From Mastigias papua (lineage: Eukaryota; Cnidaria; Scyphozoa; Rhizostomeae; Mastigiidae), in the NCBI GenBank assembly GCA_964019165.1, contig OZ025273.1, forward strand, positions 16,102,714 to 16,166,713: a DNA stretch of 64,000 nt. The letters are read 5' to 3'. Both the position numbers and the translations under genes were made by a program. Shown one piece after another: positions 46,470-58,159 of this stretch; within the stretch, counting starts at the first letter, position 1; every line of letters starts with the position of its first letter. The notes beneath the pieces are model-generated. The model did no database searches. It was given only the letters and a program-made list of their open reading frames with translations, and was not told the origin of the DNA.

Positions 46470-47249
46470 GCCCTGGCCAAACGGCTCAACAAAGTTCAGT
46501 GGACAGAGTTCAGTGACATGTTGAGTGAAAAGTGTAGTGGTTTAGCCACCTTGTTCAGTGTTGTTGAGCAATGTTGAGAGATGTTCAGAGTAGTTTGATC
46601 TAGGTAAAAAATGTTTAGTTTACAAGATTAAACTTCTATTGTTCTGAGATGTCGTTGAGCGATGTTTAGCCATTTGACTGGGCAACTGAGCAAAGTTCAG
46701 TGCATGCATGCGTATTAGTGTAATCTTAAGCTTTGCCACCAACACATATATCAACATTGAAGACAAGGATCTTGTTACCGCTGCTTGTTACAAATAACTG
46801 CTAGTTACAAATAGAATGGAATCAGCCAGGAAAGGAAAAAGAAAGCCAGTTGTGTCCTCTATGCTTAAGTCCTTCACTAAGTTGCTGCAAAGCCCATTGT
46901 CTTCCCACTTGCAAATCCAGCCCATTGTCTTTCCTCCCTTCGAAGTGCCTGTATTTTCATCATTAAGCTCCACAATTGCCAGGCTGGCAGCTATTGTCTG
47001 TTTTGCAACACCATAATCATCTTTAACCGCTATATTCCCTATAAAAAGTTTGAGATTGCCAAGCAGTAGAGTGAGGCATGGCTTGGTTCCAAGCCCCGTC
47101 ATGCTGACAAGTCAAAATGCTTAGTGAAATGTTGAGTTCAAAGTGTAGTCATTTGCCACCCTGTACTCAACAAAGCTGAACAGCACTGAAAGTGACTCAC
47201 CATTGTTCAGTGAAATGCTGAGTGAACAGTTCAGTCGTTTCAGAAGGCC
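46470..47249. mobile_element. Short TIR element (about 780 bases), family unknown
   Basis: The ends pair GCCCTGGCCAAACGGCTCAAC with GGCCTTCTGAAACGACTGAAC inverted. Both ends are followed by repeats of a TTCAGTG / GTTGAGT..A motif. An open frame of 104 codons (47102-46788, minus) with no recognised motif lies inside. It was inserted into the copy 2 transposase next to Harbinger-2; the host codons resume on either side. It is probably non-autonomous. Confidence 0.6.
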
Positions 47250-47435
47250 GTAAAAGTGCGCATTAATCTTTGTCTTGTAAAGTCAGCAAAGAAGTTGCCT
47301 GTCATCTCGTATTGCTCAGGAACTATAATGCCCCTATTATATGAAATAGCTACAAGGACATGAACTCTCCTACCTCCTGCAGCAGCCTTTGACCCAGTTG
47401 TTGTGTATTCCAGACCTTCACTTGCCTTATGATAT
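47250..47435 (-). pseudogene. Tc1/mariner transposase of copy 2, middle piece
   Basis: In the frame KASEGLEYTTTGSKAAAGG and RGIIVPEQYEMTGNFFADF it aligns with the segment between the first and second catalytic D of copies 1 and 3 (EEYTTMNGKYFSEF in copy 1). The BEL/Pao element cuts it at 47435. Confidence 0.78.
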
Positions 47436-47649
47436 TGTTATGTTGATTGCTTAAGCTGCATAAATTATAATAAGTATTACATTCTTCACCAGATCCCTGC
47501 ATAGTAGTAGCATGTGATGAGAGTTTTTGTAGAGCTAACATGGAGGGTTGATAACTCATATTATAATCAATAGTTATAGTTTATTGTTAATAATGAATTC
47601 AAACGAAATAATTTTGTACTTTGTGGATTCAATTCTGAGCAATATACAA
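47436..47649 (+). repeat. BEL/Pao 5' LTR
   Basis: Begins TGTTATGTTGATTGCTTAAG and ends GAGCAATATACAA just before the primer-binding site. Differs from the 3' LTR by scattered substitutions, so the insertion is not recent. Confidence 0.88.
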
Positions 47650-47689
47650 TGGCGCCCAATGTGCGGCATGGAATTGAGTAGTAAAACAA

Positions 47690-48873
47690 AGAACCCCTCC
47701 ACAACCAGATTAGGATCCGAAGAGCGCATCAATCAATGGCAACAAAAGTGGAAGGAGAAGCAAGTCAGCTCCTTAGCAAAGCTGAAGAGCCCGGAGGCGA
47801 TGATCGGATTTGTCGATTAGACACCATTACTGAACTGCTGGATTCAAAATTAAAGGAATTGAAGGTATTTGACGGGCTAACTATTGATTTATTGGAAGAC
47901 GAAGAAAAAGTGACAGAGACGTTGCAGAAGCAAATGAATACGAATGTCGAATGTGTAATGCCATAAGAAGAATAAAGCGAAAACTACATCCACCCAGCCT
48001 AGTTACCCCGACAACTAGTACAAGAGTAAGACAGTATTTACCAACAACACTGTTGAGCGCTAGAGTTCCTTCATCAGTAACACCACTCAACCCTTCGAGG
48101 GAAGAGCAAAGTGGAAATGGAAATATTTCCTTTCAAAGTGTAGGTTTGTCGCATGGAAATGCTAATTCGATACTACCCAAGTTGCAGCTACCGAGAATTG
48201 CATCGTGAATTTTGTAGTTTCTGGGAAAGTTTAATGCAGCAGTTCACAAGAATATGAACATTCCAACGATAATTAAATTTAGTTGCCTGAAGTCATATTT
48301 GGATGGACATGCAGCTAGAGCTATGGAAAGGTTGCCTATGGCTGAAGCAAACTACGAAAGTGCACTGTAAATACTTCAGGATCGATTCAGTAAAAACAAA
48401 AGATCATTTTGAAACACATGGACGACCTGTTGAAGTTACCAATCTGTCAAAACGATAAGCCAGCACAACTAAGGTATGTCTATGACACGGTCAACGTACA
48501 TATCCACAGTTTGCAGTCATTAGGACTTAGTTCTGATCAGTATGGAAGTCTTTTGATGCCTGTCATACCGTTGAGGGTTCCAAACGATATTTCCCTGCAA
48601 ATAGCATTGAAAGAAATCTGGTCGATTTCAGAGCTCCTAAACATTATCAAGAATAAAGTGGAAGCACAAGAAATGTGTGACTACATTCATATCGCTGACA
48701 ACAAGACACTGACAGCAATAACAAAGAGCCAAACAACTGCAAACATGGGTATGACAGCTGTATTCGTAGCAAAGAATACAACAAAAAATATTCTGTGTTA
48801 TTTTTGTTTGGGAAATCATTACGCGTTGGAGCATAAGAATGTTGTGGATGTAACAAATCGGAAAGAGCTGTAA
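47690..48873 (+). pseudogene. BEL/Pao gag
   Basis: Pieces include ERINQWQQKWKEKQ, a heptad-like acidic segment with ELLDSKLKELKVFDGLTIDL, and HMDDLLKLPICQNDKPAQLR followed by SLGLSSDQYGSLL, typical of the BEL/Pao gag. A knuckle-like CYFCLGNHYALEH closes the piece at 48873. At least three frame changes or stops are present, including near 47945, 48207 and 48370. Confidence 0.75.
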
Positions 48874-49262
48874 AGTGATTTATTTAACACAACTATAGTA
48901 AATGGTGAATTCTGATAACAACAATCTAAAGATACAACAATACGTGACAATGTCGTAATGAGACTTAACTTAAAACAGTTTTTCCAACACGAATGTACAT
49001 AACTGCAACTATATCACGACTGGCATTACAAGTACAAAACGGATATCCCATGTACACCACACCAATATGACATTGACACGATAACAGCTAAGAACACTCA
49101 AAACAAAGATATGATGACAGCAGCTGTGGAAATGACTGGTGCAATAACACAATATGCTGATGGTGAAACAACAAAAGATGGAGCCAATAAAACAAAGGAC
49201 CAATGATACTCAACAAGACGTGACCAATTGATAACACAAAAACTTGTACTGTAACAGAGCAT
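48874..49262 (+). other. Unreadable gag/pol junction region of the BEL/Pao element
   Basis: About 390 bases between the two knuckle segments with no clear frame. It could be decayed gag or a small insertion. Confidence 0.4.
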
Positions 49263-50068
49263 TTGTTACAAAATGGGCAATGTTTTTGTTGTTTGCGGAC
49301 AGGGCACGTTGTAGAAGCATGCCCAAATGGGAGATTTTGCAGTGTTTGCAAAGGAAAACATCATTCCAGTATATGTGAAAGGAAGATAAATCATAGTAGG
49401 GCAGAGCAAGGGCCATCGAATCAACTGAATGTTACTGCGATATCCAAAGAAAGAAAAGCGGCGCATGTTTTATTGCAAATGGCAAAGGCAACAGCGGTAA
49501 ACCCGATTACTGGAGAAAATGGTCGATTCGAATTTTGCTCGACAATGGCAGCCAGAGACGTTATGTCACTGAAGATGTTGTGAAGAAATTACAGTTGAAG
49601 TGTGAGAAGAAAGAAAACCTGAACTTGAACACTTTCATTAGCGCTGACTATAAAAGTAAGAGCTATAAAGTGGCGAGTTTTGACATTGAATTAAATCATG
49701 GACAATTAGCTGTAGTTGATGCACTTTCTTACGCAGAATTATGTTCTCCTCTCCCTACCCGTGTAGAAGTAACGTCGTTCCCTCATCTGCAGGGTTTGGA
49801 GTTTGCAGATGATGTTGACACATCTCTAGGCAGTAGTGATAATATCAATGTATTGATAGGAGCCGGCCAGTATTATAATATAGTAGTGGGTGATGTAATT
49901 AGAGGAGAACACGGTCCTGTAGCCATTAAAAGTACATTAGGTTGGGTGTTGTCGAGAGATAAAGGATCGTTGAATGTTTCTCAGGATAATTTTACGTATC
50001 AATATCAATTTTACATTTGTGTATTGAGATCCCAAGGCTTACTGAATCGGTTAAGGATAACAAATTAG
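49263..50068 (+). pseudogene. BEL/Pao zinc knuckles and aspartic protease
   Basis: CFCCLRTGHVVEACPNGRFC then CSVCKGKHHSSIC are paired CCHC-type knuckles. Past a frame change near 49535 the protease starts with LLDNGSQRRYVTEDV, where the usual active-site DxGS/DNGS is visible, and runs on through VLIGAGQYYNIVVGDVIRG and STLGWVLSRDKG, as in the BEL/Pao peptidase. Confidence 0.82.
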
Positions 50069-51600
50069 TTGATGCACTGAAAGCCTTTTGGGAAGTAGAG
50101 AACACCAGGTTAGATTGCAATAAGGCAGTTGATTGTAACAAAATGGATAGATTTTGTCATATTAAGGTACATGGAGATCGTTACGAAGTAGGACTACCAT
50201 GGAAAACATCGGAGCCGAATAATATGGTAAGTAATTTGGAGCATTGTAAGACTAGGTTAAACTCGCTACGCTCTAGTTTAATGAAGAAACCCAAAATGAT
50301 GTGAGAGTATGATAGTATATTTAAAGAACAACTTGCACAAGCTATTATAGAGAAAGTCCCTCTTCGGAAGTAGATAACAACAACGATAGATTTATGCCAC
50401 ATTTTGGAGTTATTCATAAGGACAGGGTTACGAGTAAGGTACGAGTAGTTTTTGATGTGAGTGCAAAAATGGAAACCGAGAAATTGTCGTTAAACGATCA
50501 TTTAGAGCGAGGGCCTAATTTGATTCCAATGTTATTTGATGTTCTACTTAAGTTTCGAACTACAGTCATAGTGCTAACTGCTGATATCAAAAAAGCCTGT
50601 CTTTATCGCTCAGTTGTCCAGCTGCGTTATGCGTGTCTGCCCTTTGGCCTACAGCCTTCCCCTGCCGTCTTGGGAAATGTTTTCTTGCAGCATCTGTCAT
50701 CATACCAAGAGAAAAGCCCTGAGATTGTCAAGGCACTAAAAGGTTTATTTGTTGATGATCTGTCAACTGGTGGAGAAACAGTAGACAAGACTTACGGAAT
50801 TTATCAGCAGGCAAAGCAGGTAATGAAAGAAGGAAATTTTAACCTACATAAATGGAATTTGAATTCAAAAGAGTTGATTGAACGTATTCGATAATCTGAA
50901 GGTGAAGTAGCAACTAATGGGTCAGACCCAGAGTTAAGTGAAGAGGATCAGGGATCAGTCGTATGTACACTCGTGTATAGGTCTTAGCACAAAAAATTAA
51001 ACTTTTATAATACTAGGATTGCACTGGAACTCCTTGTCGGATGAAATCTGTTATAATTTTACGGAGATTACAGAACTAGCTAAAACAATTCCAGCAACGA
51101 AATGTTCACTGCTAAAATTGACCGCTAAAATATTCAATCTGTTGGGACTTTTGAGTGTATTTATCATTAAGATGAAGGAAATGTTTGAATCATTATGTAT
51201 ACGAAAAGTAGCTTGGGATGAGGAATTACAAGGAAGTGCTAGGTTAGAATTTAATGCATTTCTCTTCAAGCTACAACAGTTAAGTAAGTTTAGAATACCT
51301 AGGTGTCTCTTCAACAAATTAAGTATACATTCAATTCAGCTTCACGGCTTCTCAGATGCAAGTGAGCAAGCCTATGCTTGTGTCATTTATTTGTGCACAG
51401 AATATGAAAATTGACAAGTAGATTGTAGAATTATTGCTTCAAAAGCAAAAGTAGCACCCATCAAACAGGTAACAATCCCAAAAGTAGAGTTGATGGGGGC
51501 TCTGTTATTAGCAGACTTAATGCATAAAATTCGTACTGTTTTGCTTCAAGAAGTAGATCCGGAGAAAATCACAAGTGTTTGTTGGGTGGATTCCCTAGTA
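50069..51600 (+). pseudogene. BEL/Pao reverse transcriptase and RNase H
   Basis: RT pieces: GVIHKDRVTSKVRVVFDVSA, LTADIKKACL (motif A), CLPFGLQPSPAVLGNVFLQH (motif B region) and KGLFVDDLSTGG (YVDD-type box, here FVDD). After a break at 50894 the connection/RNase H part reads LHGFSDASEQAYACVIYLCT, with its catalytic D, then KVELMGALLLADLM in another frame. Frame breaks are numerous. Confidence 0.85.
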
Positions 51601-51770
51601 GTACACTCTGCTGGGTAAAAAACAGTAAGCCCTGGAAGCAATTTGTAAGAAACCGGGTCTGGAACATTTTAGAATTAGCGGACAGGTCATAATGGAGGTT
51701 TTGACCAGGTGTCTTAAACCCAGCCGATTTACCCTCATGTGGGCTTTGTGGACAGGACCTTTCAGGGAAT

Positions 51771-53394
51771 GTGGTTTGGTCTGAAGGTCCGGAGTTCTTG
51801 AAGCAAGGTTGTGACTTGTGGCAATTTATTGAAACAACTGATAATGAAGCTAATGAAATTGCCTTGCAGGAGGAAGCCAAGAAGTCTCACGTGATAACAC
51901 ATGTGTTATCTAGTTCATCGGATGTTTTGAATATACAGAGTTTAGTGAATAGTGAACGATTTGGGAGTAAATGTAAACTCCTCGGCACCCTGGCTTGGGG
52001 TTTGAGATTCGTAAGGCATCGTTGAATAATGAAAAGCTTGAATTAAGTGAAGAGTTAAGGAACAAAGAAATCGAATGTGCAGAATACAAAGTATTAAGTT
52101 ACATTCAAAGAGAGGACTTTTCAGAAGAGTATGATTTTTTGCGTGATAAAATGGTAACCAAGCCTCCTTTCAGAGTTAAGCACTTTAAGTTGTTCCTAGA
52201 TAACAACAACGTAATAAGAGCGAGATCTCGGATAAATAATGCTTCTGTTTCAGATTCTATGAAGACGCCCATTATATTACATCCTCGTAATTGGTATTCT
52301 AAGTTGGTGATAAAAGAATATCATGATATTGTGATGCACATTGGTGTAAATGACACATTGAATGCAATAACACAACATTATGTGATTTTAAAGGGTAGAG
52401 AAGCGGCCAGAAAGTTCAAAAGGTCGTGCACTGTGTGCTCATGGATTGATAGACTTACCATCAAGCCTACTATAGCCCCAGACCTCCTAGAGTCACATGT
52501 AAATGATGGGCCACCTTTCATCAATACAGGTTTAGATTTTGCGGATCCCTTGCTAGTTAAGGATAAGAATTTGTCTTATAAGGACTTTAGTGAATCATAT
52601 ATTTGTATCTACACTTGTTTTTCTACTAGAGCGCTACATCTAGAAGTGGTAGATAGCCTGAACATATCCTCATTTTTCCATTCGTTCTGTCGATTTTGTG
52701 CTTGTAGAGGACTGCCGTGTAAATTAAATAGATAAAGATTAAGCGGATTGTTAATTCGAAAATTGTTAAAGGTATGATGGTACATAAGAGTGTGGATTGG
52801 GAATTTGTTGTACCAGAAAGTCCCTGGAGGGGTGGAGCTTGGGGAAGATTAATTAGATCGGTAAAACATACTTTGCATAAAGTAGTTGGTAGAGCATAAC
52901 TTTTGTTTGATGAGTTGAATACACTGCTTGTTGAACTTGAATCGGTAATTAATTCTCGTCCATTAACCTACATTTATGACGATACAAAAGGGGTTACGTA
53001 TCCGTTGATGACGTCACAGTTAGTATATGGCAGAAATGTTACATTGGCACCCAATGAAAGGTATCTTGCAGTAGTTAGTACATATGAAACCTTAACAAAG
53101 TGTCTTAAATATCATCAAAAGTTATTGTCGGAATTCTCCGAAAGATGGGCAAATGAATATTTGCCTAGTCTGTGTGAAATAGTAAATCGAAATGAGTGTA
53201 AGGAAAACAGTGTATCGTTAGGTGATATCGTCATTGCAACAACCGAACAGACTAAGCATTCATTTTGGAAAGTAGCAAAAGTAGTAGAGTTAATTCCTAG
53301 TAGAGATGGTAAAATTCGTTCGGTAAAATTGAAAGTAGCTACAGAAAACAGAACTACACATTCAATATGCTCTTTACAGTGTTTAGTGCTATTA
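51771..53394 (+). pseudogene. BEL/Pao integrase
   Basis: The N-terminal zinc-binding area includes EYHDIVMHIGVNDTLNAI followed by C..C near CTVCSWIDR. The catalytic core has PPFINTGLDFADPLLV (first D), SYICIYTCFSTRALHLEVV (second segment) and, after frame changes near 52735 and 52900, ELESVINSRPLTYIYDD (the E-containing segment). The C-terminal part is interrupted at 53395 by a small Harbinger and resumes at 54463. Confidence 0.85.
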
Positions 53395-53395
53395 G

Positions 53396-54459
53396 GCCCA
53401 GTTCATACGCCGTATTACTGCCGCAGCGAATTAAATAGAAGTAACTGCGGCAGTGATACGGATATAGTGCATATTTATTGAAAAGTGGTTTCAGACGTCG
53501 AATTTAATTTGCCGCATTACATTCGAGCATGATCTCAGTTCACTGCTTTTGTACACTCTTTGTCATTTCAATATGGCAGAACAACGAGAAATACAATGCT
53601 GCTAGCAAAAAGTTTCATTCTGCAAGCAAAAAAGAATCGAAAAGAGCGAGAAAATCGACGAAAATTGAAGAATTTACTTTTGCTTGAATTATCAAGGAAA
53701 AGGAAGATGGTAATAGGTTCCTGGTTTCAATTAATTCTGCTTCTAACCAATCTACAGACTTTAGCCATTCGGACACCTCATGCCAGTAGAAGACTTCCAA
53801 GAGTCCAGGGGTGGTGGGGAAACATTTGGCACTGCTCCGATGATGTCAGATTCAGGATGAATTTTCGCATTACTAAGGGCACATTTCTACTAATTCTTGC
53901 TAAAATAAAAGAAGATCTCTTTCTGCCTTCGTTGTGGTGCAGACTCTACAATGTTTTGGGTGTCTTCTTCTGTGGTATCTTCCTCTTCACTTTGTGGCAT
54001 GAAATTTTCAAGGTTTTCATACTCAGACTGACCATTGTCATCACATATGTCACTGCCAGTGACAGACCCTAAAGATTCTCTTCCCTCTGATACACAACAA
54101 GATGGTATATGCTCTCCTGAAGCTGCCATTTTGAGGAGCTGAGGCTATGAAAGTGTGGCGCACTTTGGAAGCAACGCATGCGCAAATTGTCTGAATTGGT
54201 AAGGATCTAAAGTAATCTGATTAGATCTTAGATTTCATTTAATTCGCTGCGACACTAACATGGCTTTTGAAACCTACCCGAATTTATACCGAAGTTGATA
54301 TTTAAATGCGGCAAGGTTGCCGAATTATTGCCGGAGTTAAACCTTATTTTCCAGCTTGGTTTCAGAAGCCGCATTTGTGCCGAATTTAATTCACACTTGA
54401 GCTTTTTTGAGCTCCTGAATTTAAGTCGCTGCGGCAGTAATACGGCGTATGAACTGGGC
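53396..54459. mobile_element. Internally deleted Harbinger derivative
   Basis: About 40-base TIRs begin GGCCCAGTTCATACGCCGTATTACTGCCGCAGCG and a TTA duplication flanks them (53393-53395 and 54460-54462). Inside are a transposase N-terminus on plus (53563-53923, MLLAKSFILQAKKNRKER and RLPRVQGWWGNIWHC, similar to Harbinger-1) and an accessory-protein N-terminus on minus (54129-53890). Both lack their C-terminal halves, so a central deletion joined the two genes tail to tail. It sits in the BEL/Pao integrase. Confidence 0.85.
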
Positions 54460-54462
54460 CTT

Positions 54463-54612
54463 AGAGGTGAAATCGAATGTAGATGAAAATAGAATATCGG
54501 GCGATGAAAATTTATCACTATATTGTAATGAAAGTAATACAGATCATGAGCAGACAAGGCCAAGAAAACCAGCTGCAGTGATCGGAGAACTGATTAGAAA
54601 GGACATGTTGTA
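54463..54612 (+). pseudogene. BEL/Pao integrase C-terminal tail
   Basis: The frame resumes after the Harbinger derivative with an acidic/asparagine-rich segment and ends near 54612, about 60 bases before the polypurine tract. Confidence 0.5.
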
Positions 54613-54682
54613 GCCATATTGATTTACTTATAATCTGTCTGTTTTGTTAGTGTTGACTACAGGGGTAGTCAATGGGGGGGAG

Positions 54683-54896
54683 TGTTATGTTCAATGCTTA
54701 AGCTGCATAAAGTATAATAAGTATCAAAGTCGTCACCAGATCCCTGCATAGTAGTAGCTTGTGATGAGAGTGTTTGTAGAGCTAGCGTGGAAGGCGGATA
54801 ACTCATATTATAACAAATAGTTATAGTTTTTTGTTACTAATGAATTCAAACCAAATAATTTTGTACTTTTTGGATTCCATTCTGAGCAATATAAAA
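54683..54896 (+). repeat. BEL/Pao 3' LTR
   Basis: Begins TGTTATGTTCAATGCTTAAG and ends ATATAAAA, followed by GATAT. Co-linear with the 5' LTR. Confidence 0.88.
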
Positions 54897-55345
54897 GATA
54901 TACTCTGCCTTTTCGATATGAAGAATGGTTACAGGGATTGTGCTTGTGAATAAATGACACTGTGTCGAGATACAGGGCTATGTCTCTCATCCAAAATGTA
55001 TCTTCATGCTCTATCAAGGCCTTTATTGCAAACACCTTACAAACTTTCATGTCTTTTGTTGATATTAAACCCTTCTTTCTTGGCTGCAATGTTTTGTAAC
55101 CCAGAGTCATGTCATATGTGGGTATACATTCTATAGCTTCCTTTCCTCATTCTTCGTTCATGATCTCTTTTACTGTTGGAGTTTTTCCATTATTGCACTT
55201 ACTCTTGACTGTCCATAAAAAGTGTGAAGCATCACGAGTTGACAGAATCTTTGGCCATTGGTGAGTGTCTTGTGTTCTCTTGCCCTTTTTCTTACCTTCT
55301 AAATTGACTCCTTCCTTGCAGCATCAATACACGAATGATGGTGAA
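54897..55345 (-). pseudogene. Tc1/mariner transposase of copy 2, N-terminal piece
   Basis: Decayed frames give an HTH-linker region aligned with copy 1 (SKCNNGKTPTVKEIMNEE), then YKTLQPRKKG and IALYLDTVSFIHKHNP with the first catalytic D. A stop follows IMNEE and the start is not preserved. The piece stops at the BEL/Pao target site and continues at 47435. Confidence 0.75.
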
Positions 55346-55804
55346 AATATTCAACAATGCTGCCGTTTTTCTGTAACTTTTCCCTTCCTCTAAATCCATG
55401 CATATGCAGGGGCTCACATTTTCACACAGAACTTTCTATTGGACGTCATTGTGACAAAAGTTGGATGAAATGCTCTGTCTGTCTCAACGTGTTATGTCTA
55501 TGCTTGGACAACTCATCTATCACCTTCTGTAGTTATGATCCATTATAATGAGCTCCTTATTCCATGACTAATGACATTGTGTCTGAGACAAAGGCAAACA
55601 CTTTAGTTGCCTCATTCTACCTTATACTTCCATTGCTCTATCAACTATGGCAATACTATTTCACTTTTCACAGGATTATGGAACATACCACAGCCCCACT
55701 TCTATCATTTCCCAAGTTCTGAAACACCTCTAACACAGTTTTGCATTCCTGACATATGGACAAGTGGGCCTACCAATCAGCCTCGCTTTTGTGTACTTAG
55801 ACTA
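55346..55804. other. Region between copy 2 transposase and its terminal block
   Basis: No gene recognised. In copy 1 the corresponding stretch of about 410 bases between block and transposase is also empty. Confidence 0.4.
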
Positions 55805-56032
55805 CAATGCCTGCCAAAAGTCGTGGAACACTGGCCATGATTTACACTATAAACGAGCTATAGCATTCCCTCCCCCTTCAAACATTGTTGTTTGAAGCAA
55901 AAATGAATAAGCTGACTGGTACAATTGATGCACGTGTACAATGCTACAGATCTCCCCTATCCACACAACATTGTTTGAGGGGGGAGGGGGCTTACATATT
56001 AAGTGCTATGACGGAAGAGTGGCAGGCCTTCA
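55805..56032. repeat. Terminal block shared by Rep-transposon copies 2 and 3
   Basis: It begins TA|CAATGCCTGCCAAAAGTCGTGGAACACT and ends with a decayed inverse (AAGTGCTATGAC...GGCAGGCCTT). The inner inverted repeat CCCTCCCCCTTCAAACATTGTTG pairs with CAACATTGTTTGAGGGGGGAGGG (about 55868-55890 and 55966-55989). The design and several words match the copy 1 blocks. It lies about 400 bases from the copy 2 transposase and about 900 bases from the copy 3 Rep. Confidence 0.72.
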
Positions 56033-56225
56033 TCACCACTTGGTGTTGCAACGAGCCTTGTATTGAGGAAAATTAACTTAAATATCTACACATATTAACG
56101 GTAGTAGAAAGTATGTCCAACATTAACAGTATGCTAGACAAAAGTGTCCTGTGTAGAATACTAACATATTTTCTACCTATGGGTAAGATTTGCAGAAAAA
56201 AGGCAGATAGTAAAAGTAACAAAAT

Positions 56226-56605
56226 GATACGGTAGGTTGTCATTTCCTTATATCAAGTGTGTATTTCATGAGGCTATACTGGAGTCATCCGGGGTCCACC
56301 AAGTCTACCTTATGTTGTAATTGTGTGATATTTGTTGGTATTCACATAGGTGCCCAAGAATAAGATATTATACTGTCCTTTGTGTGTGTCACCTTTGCGT
56401 ACAGGCAAAAGATGTGATACGGTAGGTTGTCATTTCTTTATATCAAGTGTGTATTTCATGAGGCTATACTGGAGTCATCCGGGGTCCACCAAGTCTACCT
56501 TATGTTGTAATTGTGTGATATTTGTTGGTCTTCGCATAGGTGCCCAAGAATAAGATATTATACTGTCCTTTTTGTGTGTCACCTTTGTGTACAGGCAAAA
56601 GATGT
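56226..56605 (+). repeat. Tandem duplication, two copies of 190 bases
   Basis: GATACGGTAGGTTGTCATTT starts each copy at 56226 and 56416. The copies differ at only a few bases. It lies between the terminal block and the copy 3 Rep gene; removing one copy makes the block-to-Rep distance close to that in copy 1. Confidence 0.92.
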
Positions 56606-56930
56606 GAAGTAATATGCAACTTCAGCTGTATATGGAATGCACCTTAACAGGGAATTCATTACTGATACAGATTACATATGTATACGTTATGATAAGGAAA
56701 CCGTATCCCAACTGTATTAGAAGGAGTATGTATACTGTCAAATATACGAATTTTGAGTGAAAACCAACTACTATCCAAATGACAACATATGCTACATGAG
56801 TGGGATGTCAAATATTTCCTCTCATGAAATGGAGGCTAAAAGTCAGGCAGTTGAAAAGCGAATATTTGACTTTTTTAGGCTCTTCATATTCACAAAATTT
56901 AGAAAGCACTGTTAGTAACCACAGAAAACT

Positions 56931-58100
56931 ATGTCTGATTATCAGGACCAGAACTGTTCTTCAACACTAGCAGCCAGTAGTGTGAAGAAAGCATACTTAA
57001 TTACATGCAGTAATCCTGACACTAAAGCATTTAATAGAGAATTGTTCTCTTCTGCAATAGTCCAATTCTTCGAATCTGCTAAAACATCAGCAGTGATTCA
57101 ATGGGCCTGTTGTATGGAGCAGCATAAAAATGGCAGCTACCATTTTCATATGGCCATTTTATTGGAAAGGGCGCAAAGATGAATTAAGGTACAGCGGCGT
57201 ATTCAAGAGGACTATGATATTGTTGTGAACTTTTCAGATCATCCTGGGTATTATTCCACATATAGATATGTGGTGAAAGAAGACCAGGCAGTTATGAAAA
57301 CTCAAAATCATCCCATAATTGCAGTTCAATCCAGGACTGCCACTGCTACAAGGGCAAGTGCTAGGCAGGGTCGCAAAGGTAAGCAACCTAACTGCTTGTC
57401 CAATAGTGAGGTGGAAAACATTGTGTTAAAAAAACTTCACAGCCGTCTGCATCTCCTGGTCCACGCAACATCCATTTCAAGACAAGGGGATAACCATCTG
57501 TATGATTTTCTGTTGAACAGGAGCCAAAAGAAGGTGAATGAGCTTGTCAACACAGAGTGGGAAATTGAGACAGCCACTGAGAAAGTTGCACGATCTGCAA
57601 TGTCCAGGCTGCAAATCTTTCAATAGGAACTAATCGGTGCATGTATATGCAACGGAGAGTGGCTGCAATGTGCCCTCAACATTTTAGCCAAAAATTCAAG
57701 TGAGTGAGCAGTGTTCTCTGATGCCATTATCATGCTCCTTGTTATGGGTTGGGGCAAAGGCCACAATATATGTATCTGTGATCCAGCAAAGTGTGGCAAA
57801 ACGTTCATTCTTGACCCATTACGAGTCATTTTTAATGCTTTTCTCTCTCCCGCTACTTGCTCTTTTGCATGGCTAGGTAACAATGACAAAGAAGAGATTT
57901 TTTTGAACGATTTCTGGTGGTCTCCTGTCATACTCCCGTGAGCAACATGCTACTATTGTTGGAAGGCCATATTGTCCATTTTGCTGCTCCAAAAACAACG
58001 TACAATCAAGATATTGAATTTTCCAAAGATACCCTATCTTTGCTACATCGAAGGCACCAATATCTTGTATCAAGGGCTCCATGACCGACAATCGCAAAAC
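56931..58100 (+). pseudogene. Rep (HUH nuclease plus SF3 helicase), copy 3
   Basis: From ATG 56931: AYLITCSNPD (motif I), IQWACCMEQH, GSYHFHMAILL (H-x-H), YRYVVKED (YxxK), a basic linker with GRKGKQ, then NGEWLQCALN, DPAKCGKTF (Walker A, with D for the usual G at its start), EEIFLNDFWW (Walker B), VHFAAPKTTY. One frame runs from HUH to Walker B but is interrupted by stops at 57180-57182, about 57624 and near 57706. A frame change follows at about 57942. Gene order and motifs match copy 1. Confidence 0.85.
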
Positions 58101-58159
58101 AGAAATGATGGCTGTTTGATGGCGCACACTCAAGTTCAGGCATCAATTCGATATTAATA

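Larger units (their letters stand above)
47436..54896 (+). mobile_element. BEL/Pao LTR retrotransposon, degraded
   Basis: LTRs of about 214 bases start TGTTATGTT at 47436 and 54683. The 5-base GATAT at 47431-47435 and 54897-54901 is the target duplication. A primer-binding site TGGCGCCCAATGTG follows the 5' LTR at 47650 and a G-rich polypurine tract precedes the 3' LTR (54673-54682). Gag, aspartic protease, RT, RNase H and integrase follow in BEL/Pao order, in many broken frames. A 1,064-base Harbinger derivative sits in the integrase end. Confidence 0.9.
42240..56032. mobile_element. Rep-transposon copy 2, expanded by nested insertions
   Basis: Same plan as copy 1 but inverted: Rep helicase on plus (42240-42770), transposase on minus in three pieces (43720-44004, 47250-47435, 54897-55345), and a terminal block at 55805-56032. 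Removing Harbinger-2, the TIR element and the BEL/Pao element leaves a few kilobases. The left edge is not defined. The gap from block to transposase start (about 400 bases) equals that in copy 1. Confidence 0.65.
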
